64,000 nucleotides of DNA. It comes from Microbacter sp. GSS18 (lineage in GTDB: Bacteria; Actinomycetota; Actinomycetes; Actinomycetales; Microbacteriaceae). The notes under the pieces were generated by a model. It was given only the letters and a program-made list of their open reading frames with translations, did no database searches and had not been told where the DNA came from. Positions 41,655-51,307 of the stretch are shown here, piece after piece (the first letter of the stretch is position 1; every line of letters starts with the position of its first letter). The stretch is from contig CP119753.1 in the NCBI GenBank assembly GCA_029319145.1, positions 992,001-1,056,000 of the forward strand. Reading direction: 5' to 3'. Position numbers and translations under genes: made by a program.

Positions 41655-43817
41655 TCAGCCTGCCTCGACCCCGCGGATCGGCGGGTGGTGGAACGTGTCG
41701 CCGAACACGCGCTCGGACGCGCCCTCGCGGTCGAGGTAGGGCGAGGCCCCGCCGTCGATGAACGGCCAGCCGGCACCGAGGATGAGGCACAGGTCGATGT
41801 CCTCGACCTCGGGCACCACCCCCTCGTCGAGCATGATGCGGATCTCCTGCGCGAGGCCGTCCTGCACGCGCGCGAGGATCGTCTCGGGCGTCGCGGGCTC
41901 GGAGCCGACAGCGGGCCTGAGCGCCTTCTCGGCGGCCTTGGTCCAGCCGACCACGCGTCCACCCTTGTCCTTCTCGACGACCGCATCCAGCTCGGCGAGC
42001 GCGTGGAAGTTCTCGTTGGCGTAGAAGCGATCGGGGAAGGCCCGCACCATCGTGTCCTGCACGTGTGCGGCGACCTTCCATCCGACCAGGTCGATCAGCT
42101 GGAACGGCCCCATCGGCAGGCCGATGGGCGCGAACGCCTTCTCGACCTCGGCCACCGGCGTGCCTTCGTACACCGCACGCGCCGCCTCGCCCATGACCTT
42201 GGCCAGGAGCCGGTTGACGACGAACCCGGGCGCGTCTGCGGTCAGCACGCCGTTCTTGCCGAGTCCCTTGGCCACGACGAAGGCCGTCGACAGCGCCGCG
42301 TCGGTCGTGGTCGGCGTCTTGACGATCTCGATGAGCGGCATGACGGCAACGGGATTGAAGAAGTGGAAGCCGACGAGCCGCTCCGGGTGAGCGAGCTTCG
42401 CGCCGATCTCCTCGACCGACAGCGACGACGTGTTCGTGGCCAGGATCGCGTCTTCGGCGACGATGCCCTCGATCTCGCCGAACACCTGCTGCTTCACGCC
42501 GACCTCTTCGAAGACCGCCTCGATGACGAAGTCGCAGTCCGCGTACTCGGTCTTGTCGGTCGTCCCGCGCAGCAGACCGCGCAGCTTGTTGGCGCCGTCC
42601 GCATCCAGACGGCCCTTCGCCTCGAGCTTGGCGATCTCGCCGTGGATGTAGGCGATCCCCTTGTCCACGCGCCCCTGGTCGAGATCCGTGATGAGCACCG
42701 GCACCTGGAGCTTGCGCAGGAACAGCAGCGCGAACTGGCTGGCCATGAGGCCTGCGCCGATGACGCCGACCTTCTGCACCTTCTTGGCAAGGGCCTTGTC
42801 GGGCGCACCGACGGGCCGCTTCGCGCGCTTCTGCACGAGGTCGAAGGCGTACATCGAGGCCGCGAACTGGTCGCCGGTGACGAGCTCGGCCAGCGCCTCG
42901 TCCTCCCGGGCGAACCCTTCGGCCTTCGTGCCGCTCTTGGCCCGCTCGAGCAGGTCGAGCGCAGCGTAAGGGGAGCGCGGCACCGTTCCGATCTTGGACT
43001 CGAGCATGCCGCGCGCCATCTTGATCGCGATCGGCCACTTCGTGAGCCGTTCGATCTTGCCCGGTTCGTTCTTGCGGTCGACCTTCACGTCGCCCGTGAG
43101 CACGCCGTCGGCCCAGCGCAGCGAATCCTCGAGGTAGTTCGCCGCCGGGAAGATCGCATCCATGATCCCCAGATCGAACGCCTGCTTCGGCTTGAGCACG
43201 CGGTTCTGCTTGAGGGGGTTCGAGATGATGACCTCGAGGGCGTTCTCGATGCCGATGAGGTTCGGCAGCAGGTAGGCGCCTCCCCAGCCGGGGATGATGC
43301 CGAGGAAGACCTCGGGCAGTGCGATCGCCGCGGCCGAGGCGTCCACGGTGCGGTAGGTCGAGTTCAGAGCGATCTCGAGACCGCCGCCGAGTGCCAGCCC
43401 GTTCACGAATGCGAACGACGGCACCCCGAGTTCGCCGAGCGCTCCGAGCACCTTGTGGCCGAGCTGCGCCACCAGGCGCGCGTTGTCCTTGGAGCCGACC
43501 TTCGTGATGTCGCTGAGGTCGGCGCCGGCGGCGAGGATGTACTGCTTGCCGGTGATGCCGACCGCGTCGATCTCCCCGTCCGCGGCGCGGGCCTTCAGGC
43601 CCTCGAGCGTCTGCCCGAGCTCGTGCATGGTCGCCGGGCCCAGCGTGTTCGGACGGGTGTGGTCGCGACCGTTGTCGAGGGTGATGAGCGCGAGGGTCTT
43701 GCCGGACGGGAGGCGGACGTCGCGCACGCTGGAGTGCGTGACGACCTCGTCGTCGGTGAGGGCGAGGATGGGCGAGAAGTCGATCTCGTCGTAGTTCGTC
43801 ATCGTGGCGGTGCTCAC
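41655..43817 (-). CDS. fadB: Fatty acid oxidation multifunctional enoyl-CoA hydratase/3-hydroxyacyl-CoA dehydrogenase
   Basis: 720 residues. The N-terminal crotonase domain has GKQYILAAGADLSD and GLALGGGLEIAL (oxyanion hole) and the GWGGAYLLPN region; the dehydrogenase domain begins with VGVIGAGLMASQFALLFLRK (NAD-binding, about residue 350) and FHFFNPVAVMPLIEIV. It hydrates enoyl-CoA and oxidises the hydroxyacyl product. GTG at 43817 overlaps the fadA stop by 4 bp; an internal ATG at 43802 (MTNYDE) is an alternative. Operon fadA-fadB. Confidence 0.93.
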   Translation of the reverse strand: MSTATMTNYDEIDFSPILALTDDEVVTHSSVRDVRLPSGKTLALITLDNGRDHTRPNTLGPATMHELGQTLEGLKARAADGEIDAVGITGKQYILAAGADLSDITKVGSKDNARLVAQLGHKVLGALGELGVPSFAFVNGLALGGGLEIALNSTYRTVDASAAAIALPEVFLGIIPGWGGAYLLPNLIGIENALEVIISNPLKQNRVLKPKQAFDLGIMDAIFPAANYLEDSLRWADGVLTGDVKVDRKNEPGKIERLTKWPIAIKMARGMLESKIGTVPRSPYAALDLLERAKSGTKAEGFAREDEALAELVTGDQFAASMYAFDLVQKRAKRPVGAPDKALAKKVQKVGVIGAGLMASQFALLFLRKLQVPVLITDLDQGRVDKGIAYIHGEIAKLEAKGRLDADGANKLRGLLRGTTDKTEYADCDFVIEAVFEEVGVKQQVFGEIEGIVAEDAILATNTSSLSVEEIGAKLAHPERLVGFHFFNPVAVMPLIEIVKTPTTTDAALSTAFVVAKGLGKNGVLTADAPGFVVNRLLAKVMGEAARAVYEGTPVAEVEKAFAPIGLPMGPFQLIDLVGWKVAAHVQDTMVRAFPDRFYANENFHALAELDAVVEKDKGGRVVGWTKAAEKALRPAVGSEPATPETILARVQDGLAQEIRIMLDEGVVPEVEDIDLCLILGAGWPFIDGGASPYLDREGASERVFGDTFHHPPIRGVEAG

Positions 43818-45043
43818 TTCTTCCCGGTGTTCTTCTTGCCGCGGGCGCCAGGGCCGTCGTAGTGCGGGTTCTCCCAGATGACCGAACCGCCCTGTCCGAG
43901 GCCGACGCACATCGCGGTGAGGCCGTAGCGGACGTCAGGGCGCTCGGCGAACTGCGCCGCGAGCTGGATCATGAGGCGCACGCCGGATGCCGCCAGGGGG
44001 TGGCCGAGCGCGATCGCGCCGCCCCACTGGTTCACACGCGGGTCGTCGTCGGCGATGCCGAAGTGGTCCAGAAGCGAGATCACCTGGACGGCGAAGGCCT
44101 CGTTCAGCTCGAACAGGCCGATGTCGTCGATCGTGAGGCCTGCCTTGGCCAGCGCCTTCTCGGTCGAGGGGATCGGTCCGATGCCCATGATCTCGGGCTG
44201 CACGCCCGCGAAGGCGAACGAGACGAGCTTCATCTTGGGCTTCAGGCCCAGCTCCTTCACGGCGCCCCCGCCGGCCAGGAGCGACATGGTCGCGCCGTCG
44301 GTGAGCGGCGAGGACGTGCCCGCGGTGACGCGCCCGTGCGGGCGGAACGGGGTCTTGAGGCCCGCCAGGTCCGCCATGGTGGTCTGCGGGCGGCGCCCCT
44401 CGTCCTCCGTCGCGAGGCCCCACGCGCCGTCGGCGTCCTTGATCGCGACCGAGACGAGGTCGGGCTGGATCCTGCCGGCGTCGTACGCGGCCTGCGCCTT
44501 GTGCTGGCTCAGCATGCCGAAGCGGTCGGAGCGCTCCTTGGTCAGGTGCGGGAACCGGTCGAAGAGGCGCTCGGCCGTGACGCCCATGTTCAGCGCGCCC
44601 GGGTCGACCATCTTCTCGGCGACGAAGCGCGGGTTGGGGTCGGCGTTCGAGCCGATGGGGTGACGGCCCATGTGCTCGACGCCCCCGGCGAGGGCGAGAT
44701 CGTACATGCCGATGCCGATGGATCCTGCCATCGTCGTGACGCTGGTCATGGCGCCCGCGCACATGCGGTCGATGGCGAGACCGGGCACGCTCAGGCCGAG
44801 GCCCGAGAGGATGCCCACCGTGCGGCCGAGCGTGAGGCCCTGGTCGCCGGTCTGACTCGTCGCGGCGATCGCCACATCGTCGATGCGCTCCTTCGGGACC
44901 GCCGGATTGCGCTCCATCAGGCCGATCGTCGCCTTGACGGCGAGATCATCCGCGCGGGTGTTCCAGTACATGCCCTTCTCGCCGGCGCGCCCGAACGGGG
45001 TGCGCATTCCATCGACGAAGAAGACGTCCGAAAGCTCGGCCAC
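43814..45043 (-). CDS. fadA: 3-ketoacyl-CoA thiolase / acetyl-CoA acyltransferase
   Basis: 409 residues. Last step of beta-oxidation. Catalytic Cys in AIDRMCAGAMTSVTTMAG (about residue 94), GHPLAASGVRLMI with its His, and the second Cys in GLTAMCVGLGQGGSVIWE. ELNEAFAVQVI is the family's NEAF motif. GTG at 45043. Directly coupled to fadB, so the pair forms a two-subunit beta-oxidation complex. Confidence 0.94.
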   Translation of the reverse strand: MAELSDVFFVDGMRTPFGRAGEKGMYWNTRADDLAVKATIGLMERNPAVPKERIDDVAIAATSQTGDQGLTLGRTVGILSGLGLSVPGLAIDRMCAGAMTSVTTMAGSIGIGMYDLALAGGVEHMGRHPIGSNADPNPRFVAEKMVDPGALNMGVTAERLFDRFPHLTKERSDRFGMLSQHKAQAAYDAGRIQPDLVSVAIKDADGAWGLATEDEGRRPQTTMADLAGLKTPFRPHGRVTAGTSSPLTDGATMSLLAGGGAVKELGLKPKMKLVSFAFAGVQPEIMGIGPIPSTEKALAKAGLTIDDIGLFELNEAFAVQVISLLDHFGIADDDPRVNQWGGAIALGHPLAASGVRLMIQLAAQFAERPDVRYGLTAMCVGLGQGGSVIWENPHYDGPGARGKKNTGKK

Positions 45044-45116
45044 TCTGCCTCCAATGTTTGGGATGCCGTCAGACTAGGAAGCCGCCGACGGACGGCCGGA
45101 ATCGGTTGGCCCGAAC

Positions 45117-46316
45117 CTACGAAGCCGCCTCCGCGCCCTCCGACGCCGCTTGCACGGAATCGACAAAGGCATCCGCGATCAACTGTGCGGTTTGTGAAAC
45201 CTGCCATGGTCGCGCACCGAGATCGCTCAGCGCCGTGCCCACCGATTCGGCCGTGGTGGGAGTCGGTGGCGACCACGCGACGCGGCGCAGCAGATCGGGC
45301 GTGAGAAGGTTCTCGGTCGGCATCGAGAGCTCGGAAGCCCGCTGCTCGACGGCCGGACGGGCGGCCTTCAGCCGAGCGTCCGCGTCGGGGTTGCGATCGG
45401 GCCAGGCGCGCGGCGGGGGCAGCGAATCGCCCCCGCGCAGGCGCTCGGGTGGCAGGTCCGCGCTGGCGCGGCCCTCCACGATCGCCTCCCACCAGCGATC
45501 GAGCTCGGTGCGGCTGGCGCGTCCCGTGAACTCCTTGACACCGGCCAGCGCCTGCTTCGAGGCGGGGTCGGCCAGGACGGCGGCCACGAGCGCACGATCG
45601 GGGACGAGGCGGCCGGGCGCGACGTCGACCTGACGGGCGTAGTCCTCGCGCGCCGTCCACAGCGACCGTGCGACGGCAAGGGCGCGTCGCCCGCGCACGG
45701 TGTGCAGACCGCTGAGCCGGCGCCACGGATCCTCGCGCGGGGGCTTGGGTGGGCGCATCAGGACGTCGTGGAACTCCTGTCGCGCGAACACGGTCTTGCC
45801 CTGCTCCTCGAGCTCGGCGTGGAGAGCGTCGCGCACGTCGACGAGGTGGAGCACGTCGAGGGCCGCGTACTCGAGCCAGTCCTGGGGGAGGGGTCGCGTC
45901 GACCAGTCGGAGGCGGAGTGCGCCTTCGCCAGCGAGATGCCGAGCGTCTGCTCCACCACCGCGCCGAGGCCGACGCGCTCGTGGCCGAGGAGGCGCGCGG
46001 CCAGCTCCGTGTCGAACATCTCGGACGGGTCGAGTCCGAGCTCGCGCAGGCTCGGCAGGTCCTGGCTGGCCGCGTGCAGCACCCACTCGGCATCGCCGAT
46101 GGCGGCCTGGAGCGCCGCGAACTCGGCGATGGGCGGCGGGTCGAACAGATACACGCCGGCGCCGCGGCGGAAGACCTGGATGAGATAGGCGCGCTGGGAA
46201 TAGCGGAAGCCGGATGCGCGCTCGACGTCGACGGCCACGGGGCCCTCGCCCGCGGCGAGCTCCGCCGCGGCGGACGCCAGCCCCTCGGCATCCGCGATCA
46301 CCACGTACTCAGCCAC
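45117..46316 (-). CDS. rnd: Ribonuclease D-like 3'-5' exonuclease with HRDC domain
   Basis: 399 residues. DEDDy exonuclease: VAVDVERASGFRYSQRAYLI (Asp, Glu), HAASQDLPSLRELG (Asp) and LEYAALDVLHLVDV (YxxxD). The HRDC domain follows at about residues 205-285 (RRALAVARSLWTAREDYARQ). RNA 3'-end trimming is the expected role. GTG at 46316 lies inside the DUF3000 gene, an 8-bp overlap. Same order as Rv2681-Rv2680 near dxs in mycobacteria. Confidence 0.92.
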   Translation of the reverse strand: MAEYVVIADAEGLASAAAELAAGEGPVAVDVERASGFRYSQRAYLIQVFRRGAGVYLFDPPPIAEFAALQAAIGDAEWVLHAASQDLPSLRELGLDPSEMFDTELAARLLGHERVGLGAVVEQTLGISLAKAHSASDWSTRPLPQDWLEYAALDVLHLVDVRDALHAELEEQGKTVFARQEFHDVLMRPPKPPREDPWRRLSGLHTVRGRRALAVARSLWTAREDYARQVDVAPGRLVPDRALVAAVLADPASKQALAGVKEFTGRASRTELDRWWEAIVEGRASADLPPERLRGGDSLPPPRAWPDRNPDADARLKAARPAVEQRASELSMPTENLLTPDLLRRVAWSPPTPTTAESVGTALSDLGARPWQVSQTAQLIADAFVDSVQAASEGAEAAS

Positions 46317-46896
46317 GTCGCGTCCTGCGCGTACCGAGCATCTCGATCCCTTCCGAGCCGGGCGGGAGCCCGGCGAGCATGCACACCAGCTCCGCCCATG
46401 CTTGCACATGCGGCCCGAGCGCACCTTCGGGCGACCAGGACGCCCGCAGCTCGAGCTGAGCGCCCTCGCCCTCGTCGGCGAGCGCGCCGAAGCCCTTCGA
46501 CAGGGTCTTGGTGGCCGTGCCCGACGCCGAGTGGAATCCCGCCGACCGCGACTCCAGCGCGTCCATGAGCCACGACCAGGTGACATCGGCCACGAGCGGG
46601 TCGACGCCCAGATCGGGCTCGAGCGGAGCCTGGGCGAAGCACACGATGCGCCACGGGCCGTTCCACGCGCCGGGTTCGGAGTCGTCGTGCAGCAGGACGA
46701 AGCGCCCGGTGCCGTACAGCGACTCCTCACCGGATTCCGGGCGGACGTCCCCGGCGAAGGCGAGCGCGTTCGGCGCGAGACCGGTCGGGGCGGCGATCTC
46801 GTGCACCGTCAGGTCGTCACGGAAGTCGGTGGCGCGCACCTGCGCGGCCGCGTCCGCGAACGACGACGGAGCCTGCGTGGGAGGGAGGTCGGCCAC
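46309..46896 (-). CDS. DUF3000 protein
   Basis: 195 residues, soluble. Conserved actinobacterial family (Rv2680) always beside RNase D. Seen are FAGDVRPESGEESLYGTGRF, WSWLMDALES and the Trp-rich ASWSPEGALGPHVQAWAELV. No catalytic motif is recognised. GTG at 46896 is 6 nt from a TAGTCT box, so probably leaderless. Divergent from the alpha/beta hydrolase gene with 25 bp between starts. Confidence 0.9.
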   Translation of the reverse strand: MADLPPTQAPSSFADAAAQVRATDFRDDLTVHEIAAPTGLAPNALAFAGDVRPESGEESLYGTGRFVLLHDDSEPGAWNGPWRIVCFAQAPLEPDLGVDPLVADVTWSWLMDALESRSAGFHSASGTATKTLSKGFGALADEGEGAQLELRASWSPEGALGPHVQAWAELVCMLAGLPPGSEGIEMLGTRRTRRG

Positions 46897-46902
46897 GCCG
46901 AC

Positions 46903-46912
46903 AGACTAGAGT
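46903..46912. promoter_or_regulatory. Two overlapping divergent -10 boxes
   Basis: AGACTAGAGT holds TAGTCT on the minus strand (46903-46908, for DUF3000) and TAGAGT on the plus strand (46907-46912, 9 nt before the hydrolase ATG). The boxes share two base pairs. Confidence 0.5.
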
Positions 46913-46921
46913 GGTCCGTCG

Positions 46922-48142
46922 ATGGTCGACTCCAGGCGCGCCGGGCGGACCGGTGCATCTCCTTCTCTCGTCACCGGCATCCGCGCCGCGCTGACGATGC
47001 TCACCGCCGCCCTCGCCGGGGCGCTGGCAGCCCTCGGCTTCGCGTCGCTCCACATGGCGCGCAAGGTCGTCAAGCCGTCGCCGCGCCTGGCCGACACCAG
47101 GATCCTCGCGCTCGACACGAACGCGCAGACCATCACGCTGGCCCGGACGCCGGACACCGAGCTTCCCGGACGCTACGGGCTGTTCACGTCTGGCACGACC
47201 GACTATGTCAAGCTCGGCTCCGTGCTCGCCGAAGACCAGGAGTCCGTCACCCGCAAGCTGCTGACGCACGTCCCCGACACGGCGCGGATCTCTTCGGACG
47301 CGGCCTTCAGCGGCTGGTACTTCGACCGTCCCGAGCAGCTCCACCTGCCGTTCACGCCCGAGCTCATCGGCTCGGCGATCGGCCCCTGCCCGGCCTGGCT
47401 CTTCCCCGCCGGCGACGGCGATGTCTGGGTCATCCAGGTGCACGGCCGCGGGACGACGCGCGCCGAGTGCCTCCGCGCCGTCCCGGTCTTCCACGCTCTC
47501 GGCATCACGTCGCTCGTGGTCTCGTACCGCAACGACGGCGAAGCGCCGCGCAGTCGCGCCGGCACCTACACCCTCGGTGCCACCGAATGGCGCGACGTCG
47601 ACGCCGCGGTCGGCTTCGCGCGGCGGCGCGGCGCGCGGCGCGTGATCCTCATGGGCTGGTCGATGGGAGGCGCGATCGCGCTGCAGCTGTCGCTGCACTC
47701 GGCGCACCGCGACACCATCGCGGGTCTCATCCTCGAGTCGCCCGTGGTCGACTGGCGCGTCGTGCTCGGCTATCAGGCCGGCCTCATGCACGTCCCCGCC
47801 ACCGTCACCTCCCTCGCGATCCGCGCTCTGAAGTCCGACTGGGCCAGCCCCCTCGCGGGCGCCGGCGCGCCCATTCCGTTCGAGAGGCTCGACATCGTCG
47901 CGCGGGCCGGCGAGCTGCGGCATCCGATCCTGATCCTCCACAGCGACGACGACGGCTTCGTCCCCTCGGATGCATCGCACGATCTGGTGGTCGCCCGGCC
48001 GGACCTGGTCGAGATGAAGGTCTTCGACGTGGCACGCCACACGAAGCTGTGGAACTACGACCAGGATCGCTGGAGCGACAGCATCACCGCGTGGGTCGGC
48101 GCCCACGGTCTCGCGGGCGCCGAGTCCTCTCTCGAGGCGTGA
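46922..48142 (+). CDS. Membrane-anchored alpha/beta hydrolase
   Basis: 406 residues. N-terminal signal-anchor (about residues 19-45, ALTMLTAALAGALAALGFAS). The alpha/beta fold has VWVIQVHGRGTTRAECLR, the nucleophile elbow LMGWSMGGAIAL (Ser about residue 245), HSDDDGFVP with the acid, and DVARHTKLWNYD with His. Substrate unknown; esterase-like. ATG at 46922 is preceded at 9 nt by TAGAGT. Confidence 0.85.
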   Translation: MVDSRRAGRTGASPSLVTGIRAALTMLTAALAGALAALGFASLHMARKVVKPSPRLADTRILALDTNAQTITLARTPDTELPGRYGLFTSGTTDYVKLGSVLAEDQESVTRKLLTHVPDTARISSDAAFSGWYFDRPEQLHLPFTPELIGSAIGPCPAWLFPAGDGDVWVIQVHGRGTTRAECLRAVPVFHALGITSLVVSYRNDGEAPRSRAGTYTLGATEWRDVDAAVGFARRRGARRVILMGWSMGGAIALQLSLHSAHRDTIAGLILESPVVDWRVVLGYQAGLMHVPATVTSLAIRALKSDWASPLAGAGAPIPFERLDIVARAGELRHPILILHSDDDGFVPSDASHDLVVARPDLVEMKVFDVARHTKLWNYDQDRWSDSITAWVGAHGLAGAESSLEA

Positions 48143-48167
48143 CGCGCCCGCGGCACGGTCCCGCGCG

Positions 48168-48608
48168 TCAGCGTTCGCGCGCCGTGCGCGCCTGACGCTT
48201 GACGCGACGGATCATGCCGGCCATGCCCGCCAGACGCAGCGGCGAGACCGCCCGGTCCAGGCCCATATCGCGGGCGAGGTCGTCGGGCACCGCCTCGACG
48301 TCGTCCACCGCGATGCCCGCGAGCCCCTCGGCGAGCACGGCGGCGAAGCCCCGTGTCGTCGGGGCCTCCTCCGGGACGCGCGCGTGCAGCGCCACGCCGC
48401 CGTCGACGTCGACGGAGAGGGCGATGAACACGGGGGACTGGCATTCGGTCACGCGCTCGAGCCGGTCCGGGTGCGCGGCGTACTCGGGCGGGAGCTCGGG
48501 CAGACCGGCGGCGAACTCCGCGAGCAGGCCGAGCCTCTCGGGGAGGTCCAGCTCCAGGAAGTCGTGGCGGATCTCGGCGAGCTGCGGAGGGAGGGCCGAT
48601 GCCGTCAT
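48168..48608 (-). CDS. sufE: SufE-like Fe-S assembly sulfur acceptor
   Basis: 146 residues. Accepts sulfur from a cysteine desulfurase on Cys56 in RVTECQSPVFIAL, which corresponds to the SufE active cysteine; GFAAVLAEGLAGI and DLARDMGLDRAVSPLRLAG complete the fold. No desulfurase is adjacent. ATG at 48608 with GAGGAT 6 nt upstream. Divergent from zapE. Confidence 0.88.
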   Translation of the reverse strand: MTASALPPQLAEIRHDFLELDLPERLGLLAEFAAGLPELPPEYAAHPDRLERVTECQSPVFIALSVDVDGGVALHARVPEEAPTTRGFAAVLAEGLAGIAVDDVEAVPDDLARDMGLDRAVSPLRLAGMAGMIRRVKRQARTARER

Positions 48609-48745
48609 GAGGCGATCCTCGCAGAGACCGCGGCCGCCGGGCATCCCTCGCCGGGCGGACGCAATAGGCTGGAGGAGCCCGCAGCGCCGGTGATCTCCGG
48701 GGCACGTGCGCCCCCCGACCGCACCGGCGAACCCACAGGACCAGG

Positions 48746-49780
48746 ATGACCCCGACCTCTGCCCTCACCGGAATCGTCCATCTCACCGAGCGATCGCCCG
48801 AGCTCTCGGGCGCCGAGATGGTCGCGGCCCTGACACCGCCGCCGCAGTTCGCCACGGCGTCGTTCGACTCCTACCGGGCGGATGCGGACTATCCGTCGCA
48901 GCAGGAGGCGAAGGATCTGCTCGCGCGCTTCGCCGGGCCGGGCGCCCCCGCGCCCCGCGGCGGGCTGTTCCGACGCGCCAAGCGCGAGCCCGAACTCAAG
49001 CCCGGCGTCTATCTCGACGGCGGCTTCGGAGTCGGGAAGACGCACCTGCTCGCATCGATCTACCACGCGATGCCTGCGCGCCGGAAGTACTTCGGCTCCT
49101 TCATCGAGTACACCGCGCTCGTGGGTGCGCTCGGCTACAAGAGCACCGTCGACCTCTTCCGCGGCTCTGACCTGCTCTGCATCGACGAGTTCGAGCTCGA
49201 CGACCCCGGCGACACGATGGTGATGACACGGCTGCTGGGCGAGCTGGTCGCCTCGGGCACGCGTCTGGCGGCCACCAGCAACACGCCCCCGAACGCCCTC
49301 GGCGAGGGACGCTTCGCCGCCCAGGACTTCCTGCGCGAGATCCACGCGATGGCCGCGAGCTTCCAGACCATCCGCATCGACGGCACCGACTACCGCCATC
49401 GCGCCGTCGACGGACACGCGGCCACACTGTCGGACCAGGCCTACGCCGAGACGATCGCGGCGGCTTCCGGGACCGCCCTCGTCTCGGACGACGACTTCAC
49501 CTCGCTCGTGACCCATCTCGCGCGCGTGCACCCGTCGCGCTACATCCGACTGCTCGACGACGTCGGCGTCCTCGGCCTGCGCGACGTGACGGTGTTCGAC
49601 GATCAGTCGGCCGCGCTGCGGTTCGTCGCGTTCATCGACCGGGTCTACGACGCCCAGATCCCGATCCGCGCCACCGGAGAGTCGCTCGACAGTGTGTTCG
49701 GCGAGGAGATGCTCGCCGGCGGCTACCGCAAGAAGTATCTGCGTGCGATCTCGCGCCTGGTCGCTTCTACTCTCGCCTGA
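48746..49780 (+). CDS. zapE: Cell division protein ZapE (AFG1-like ATPase)
   Basis: 344 residues. P-loop ATPase with Walker A GGFGVGKTHLLASIYH (about residues 92-107), Walker B DLLCIDEFELDD and LAATSNTPPNALGEGRF. ZapE in other bacteria acts on the Z-ring under stress; whether it does so here is inference. The N-terminus SPELSGAEMVAALTPPPQF is typical of the actinobacterial form. ATG at 48746; no strong ribosome site seen. Confidence 0.9.
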   Translation: MTPTSALTGIVHLTERSPELSGAEMVAALTPPPQFATASFDSYRADADYPSQQEAKDLLARFAGPGAPAPRGGLFRRAKREPELKPGVYLDGGFGVGKTHLLASIYHAMPARRKYFGSFIEYTALVGALGYKSTVDLFRGSDLLCIDEFELDDPGDTMVMTRLLGELVASGTRLAATSNTPPNALGEGRFAAQDFLREIHAMAASFQTIRIDGTDYRHRAVDGHAATLSDQAYAETIAAASGTALVSDDDFTSLVTHLARVHPSRYIRLLDDVGVLGLRDVTVFDDQSAALRFVAFIDRVYDAQIPIRATGESLDSVFGEEMLAGGYRKKYLRAISRLVASTLA

Positions 49781-49861
49781 TCGCCGGCACGTCACGGGGT
49801 CGCCTGTTCACGGTTCGTTCGCGTCTGGCCGAAACCTGATGTTTACACAGATGCGGCCGTC

Positions 49862-49900
49862 GTAACACTCACGAAACACGACACGCACGCCGCACGAAAC
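49862..49900 (+). promoter_or_regulatory. Candidate GlnR box upstream of amt
   Basis: GTAAC-ACTCAC-GAAAC is a perfect first half-site pair. The second pair is CGCAC and a GAAAC displaced by 1 nt (49896-49900). It lies about 97-135 nt before the amt start. Confidence 0.6.
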
Positions 49901-49996
49901 CCCGGCTCGCGAGACTGGCTTCGCCTGGACGGCCGCGACCCGACTCAGCGGCGGCTTCGGCACCTCGAGTAACACGACACATGGATGAGGAATCTC

Positions 49997-51220
49997 ATGG
50001 ATAGCGGAAATCTTGCGTGGCTTATCACCGCGTCTGCGCTCGTGCTGTTGATGACGCCCGGCGTGGCGTTCTTCTACGGCGGCCTCGTGAAGGCCAAGAG
50101 CGTCGTCAGCATGATGATGATGAGCTTCGGCGCCCTGGGGCTGATCAGCGTTCTCTGGATCCTCTACGGATTCAACATGAGCGCGGTCGAGAGCACCTGG
50201 TCCTTCGCCGGCAACCCCTTCTCGGACTTCGGCATCGGCGGCCTGTCGAGCGACGACTACGTGGGTGCGCTCTTCGGCGCCACCTTCGCGATCATCACGG
50301 TCGCCCTGATCTCGGGCGCGATCGCTGACCGCGCCAAGTTCGGCGCGTGGATGATCTTCGCCGGCATCTGGGCCTCGCTGGTCTACTTCCCGGTCGCGGC
50401 CTGGGTCTGGGGCGGTGGCTGGATCTACAACCTCGGCACCGAGATGGGCTTCTCGACCGAGGTCATCGACTACGCCGGTGGTACCGCCGTGCACATCAAC
50501 GCCGGTGCTGCGGCCCTGGCCCTCGCGCTCGTCCTCGGCAAGCGCATCGGCTTCCAGAAGGGCATCCAGAAGCCCCACAACGTGCCGCTCGTCCTGCTGG
50601 GCGCGTCGCTGCTGTGGTTCGGCTGGTTCGGCTTCAACGGCGGCGCCGAGGGCCTGGGTGCCCTGGGCACCGAGGACTCGGTCGTCGGTCTGATCGTCAT
50701 CAACACCCTCGGCGCGACCGCCGCCGCCATCATCGGCTGGCTGATCGTCGAGAAGCTCAAGGACGGCAAGGCCACCTCGGTCGGCGCCGGCTCGGGCGCT
50801 GTCGCCGGTCTCGTCGCCATCACCCCGGCGTGCGCCAACCTGACCCCCGGCTGGGCTCTTCTGCTCGGTGTCGTCGTCGGTGCCGTCTGCGCCCTGGCGA
50901 TCGAGCTGAAGTGGAAGCTCGGCTACGACGACTCGCTCGACGTCGTGGGCATCCACCTCGTCGGTGGTCTCATCGGTACGCTCTACCTCGGCTTCTTCGC
51001 GACCGAGACGGGCCTCTTCCTGGGTGGCAACTACGAGCAGCTCGTGCTGCAGCTCATCGCCGCCGCCGGCGTCCTGGTCTACTCGTTCGTGGTCGCGTTC
51101 ATCGTCGGCTTCGCCATCGAGAAGACCCTCGGATTCCGCATCAAGAACGAGGACGAGATCGCCGGCGTCGACACGGTCGTCCACGGCGAGGAGGGCTACC
51201 TCCTCGACGAGCGGGTCTGA
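49997..51220 (+). CDS. amt: Ammonium transporter
   Basis: 407 residues. Inner-membrane Amt channel, about eleven helices. Opening MDSGNLAWLITASALVLLMT, pore segment DYAGGTAVHINAGAAALALA with the first pore His, DVVGIHLVGGLIGTLYLGFF with the second. An ATG at 49985 lies in frame, but the second at 49997 has GAGGAA 5 nt upstream and fits family starts. Not followed by glnB or glnD as in many actinobacteria. Control by GlnR links it to glnA1. Confidence 0.95.
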   Translation: MDSGNLAWLITASALVLLMTPGVAFFYGGLVKAKSVVSMMMMSFGALGLISVLWILYGFNMSAVESTWSFAGNPFSDFGIGGLSSDDYVGALFGATFAIITVALISGAIADRAKFGAWMIFAGIWASLVYFPVAAWVWGGGWIYNLGTEMGFSTEVIDYAGGTAVHINAGAAALALALVLGKRIGFQKGIQKPHNVPLVLLGASLLWFGWFGFNGGAEGLGALGTEDSVVGLIVINTLGATAAAIIGWLIVEKLKDGKATSVGAGSGAVAGLVAITPACANLTPGWALLLGVVVGAVCALAIELKWKLGYDDSLDVVGIHLVGGLIGTLYLGFFATETGLFLGGNYEQLVLQLIAAAGVLVYSFVVAFIVGFAIEKTLGFRIKNEDEIAGVDTVVHGEEGYLLDERV

Positions 51221-51236
51221 TCCTCTCTCACAGCAC

Positions 51237-51272
51237 GGAAGGGCGTCGTGGCTTCGGCCGCGGCGCCCTTCC
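51237..51272 (+). terminator. Terminator after amt
   Basis: Long stem GGAAGGGCG.CGTGGC/GCCGCG.CGCCCTTCC closed by a TTCG tetraloop, 16 bp after the stop. Confidence 0.75.
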
Positions 51273-51307
51273 GCATGTCCGCGCGTCGCCTTCCGGGGGA
51301 GCGCGGC

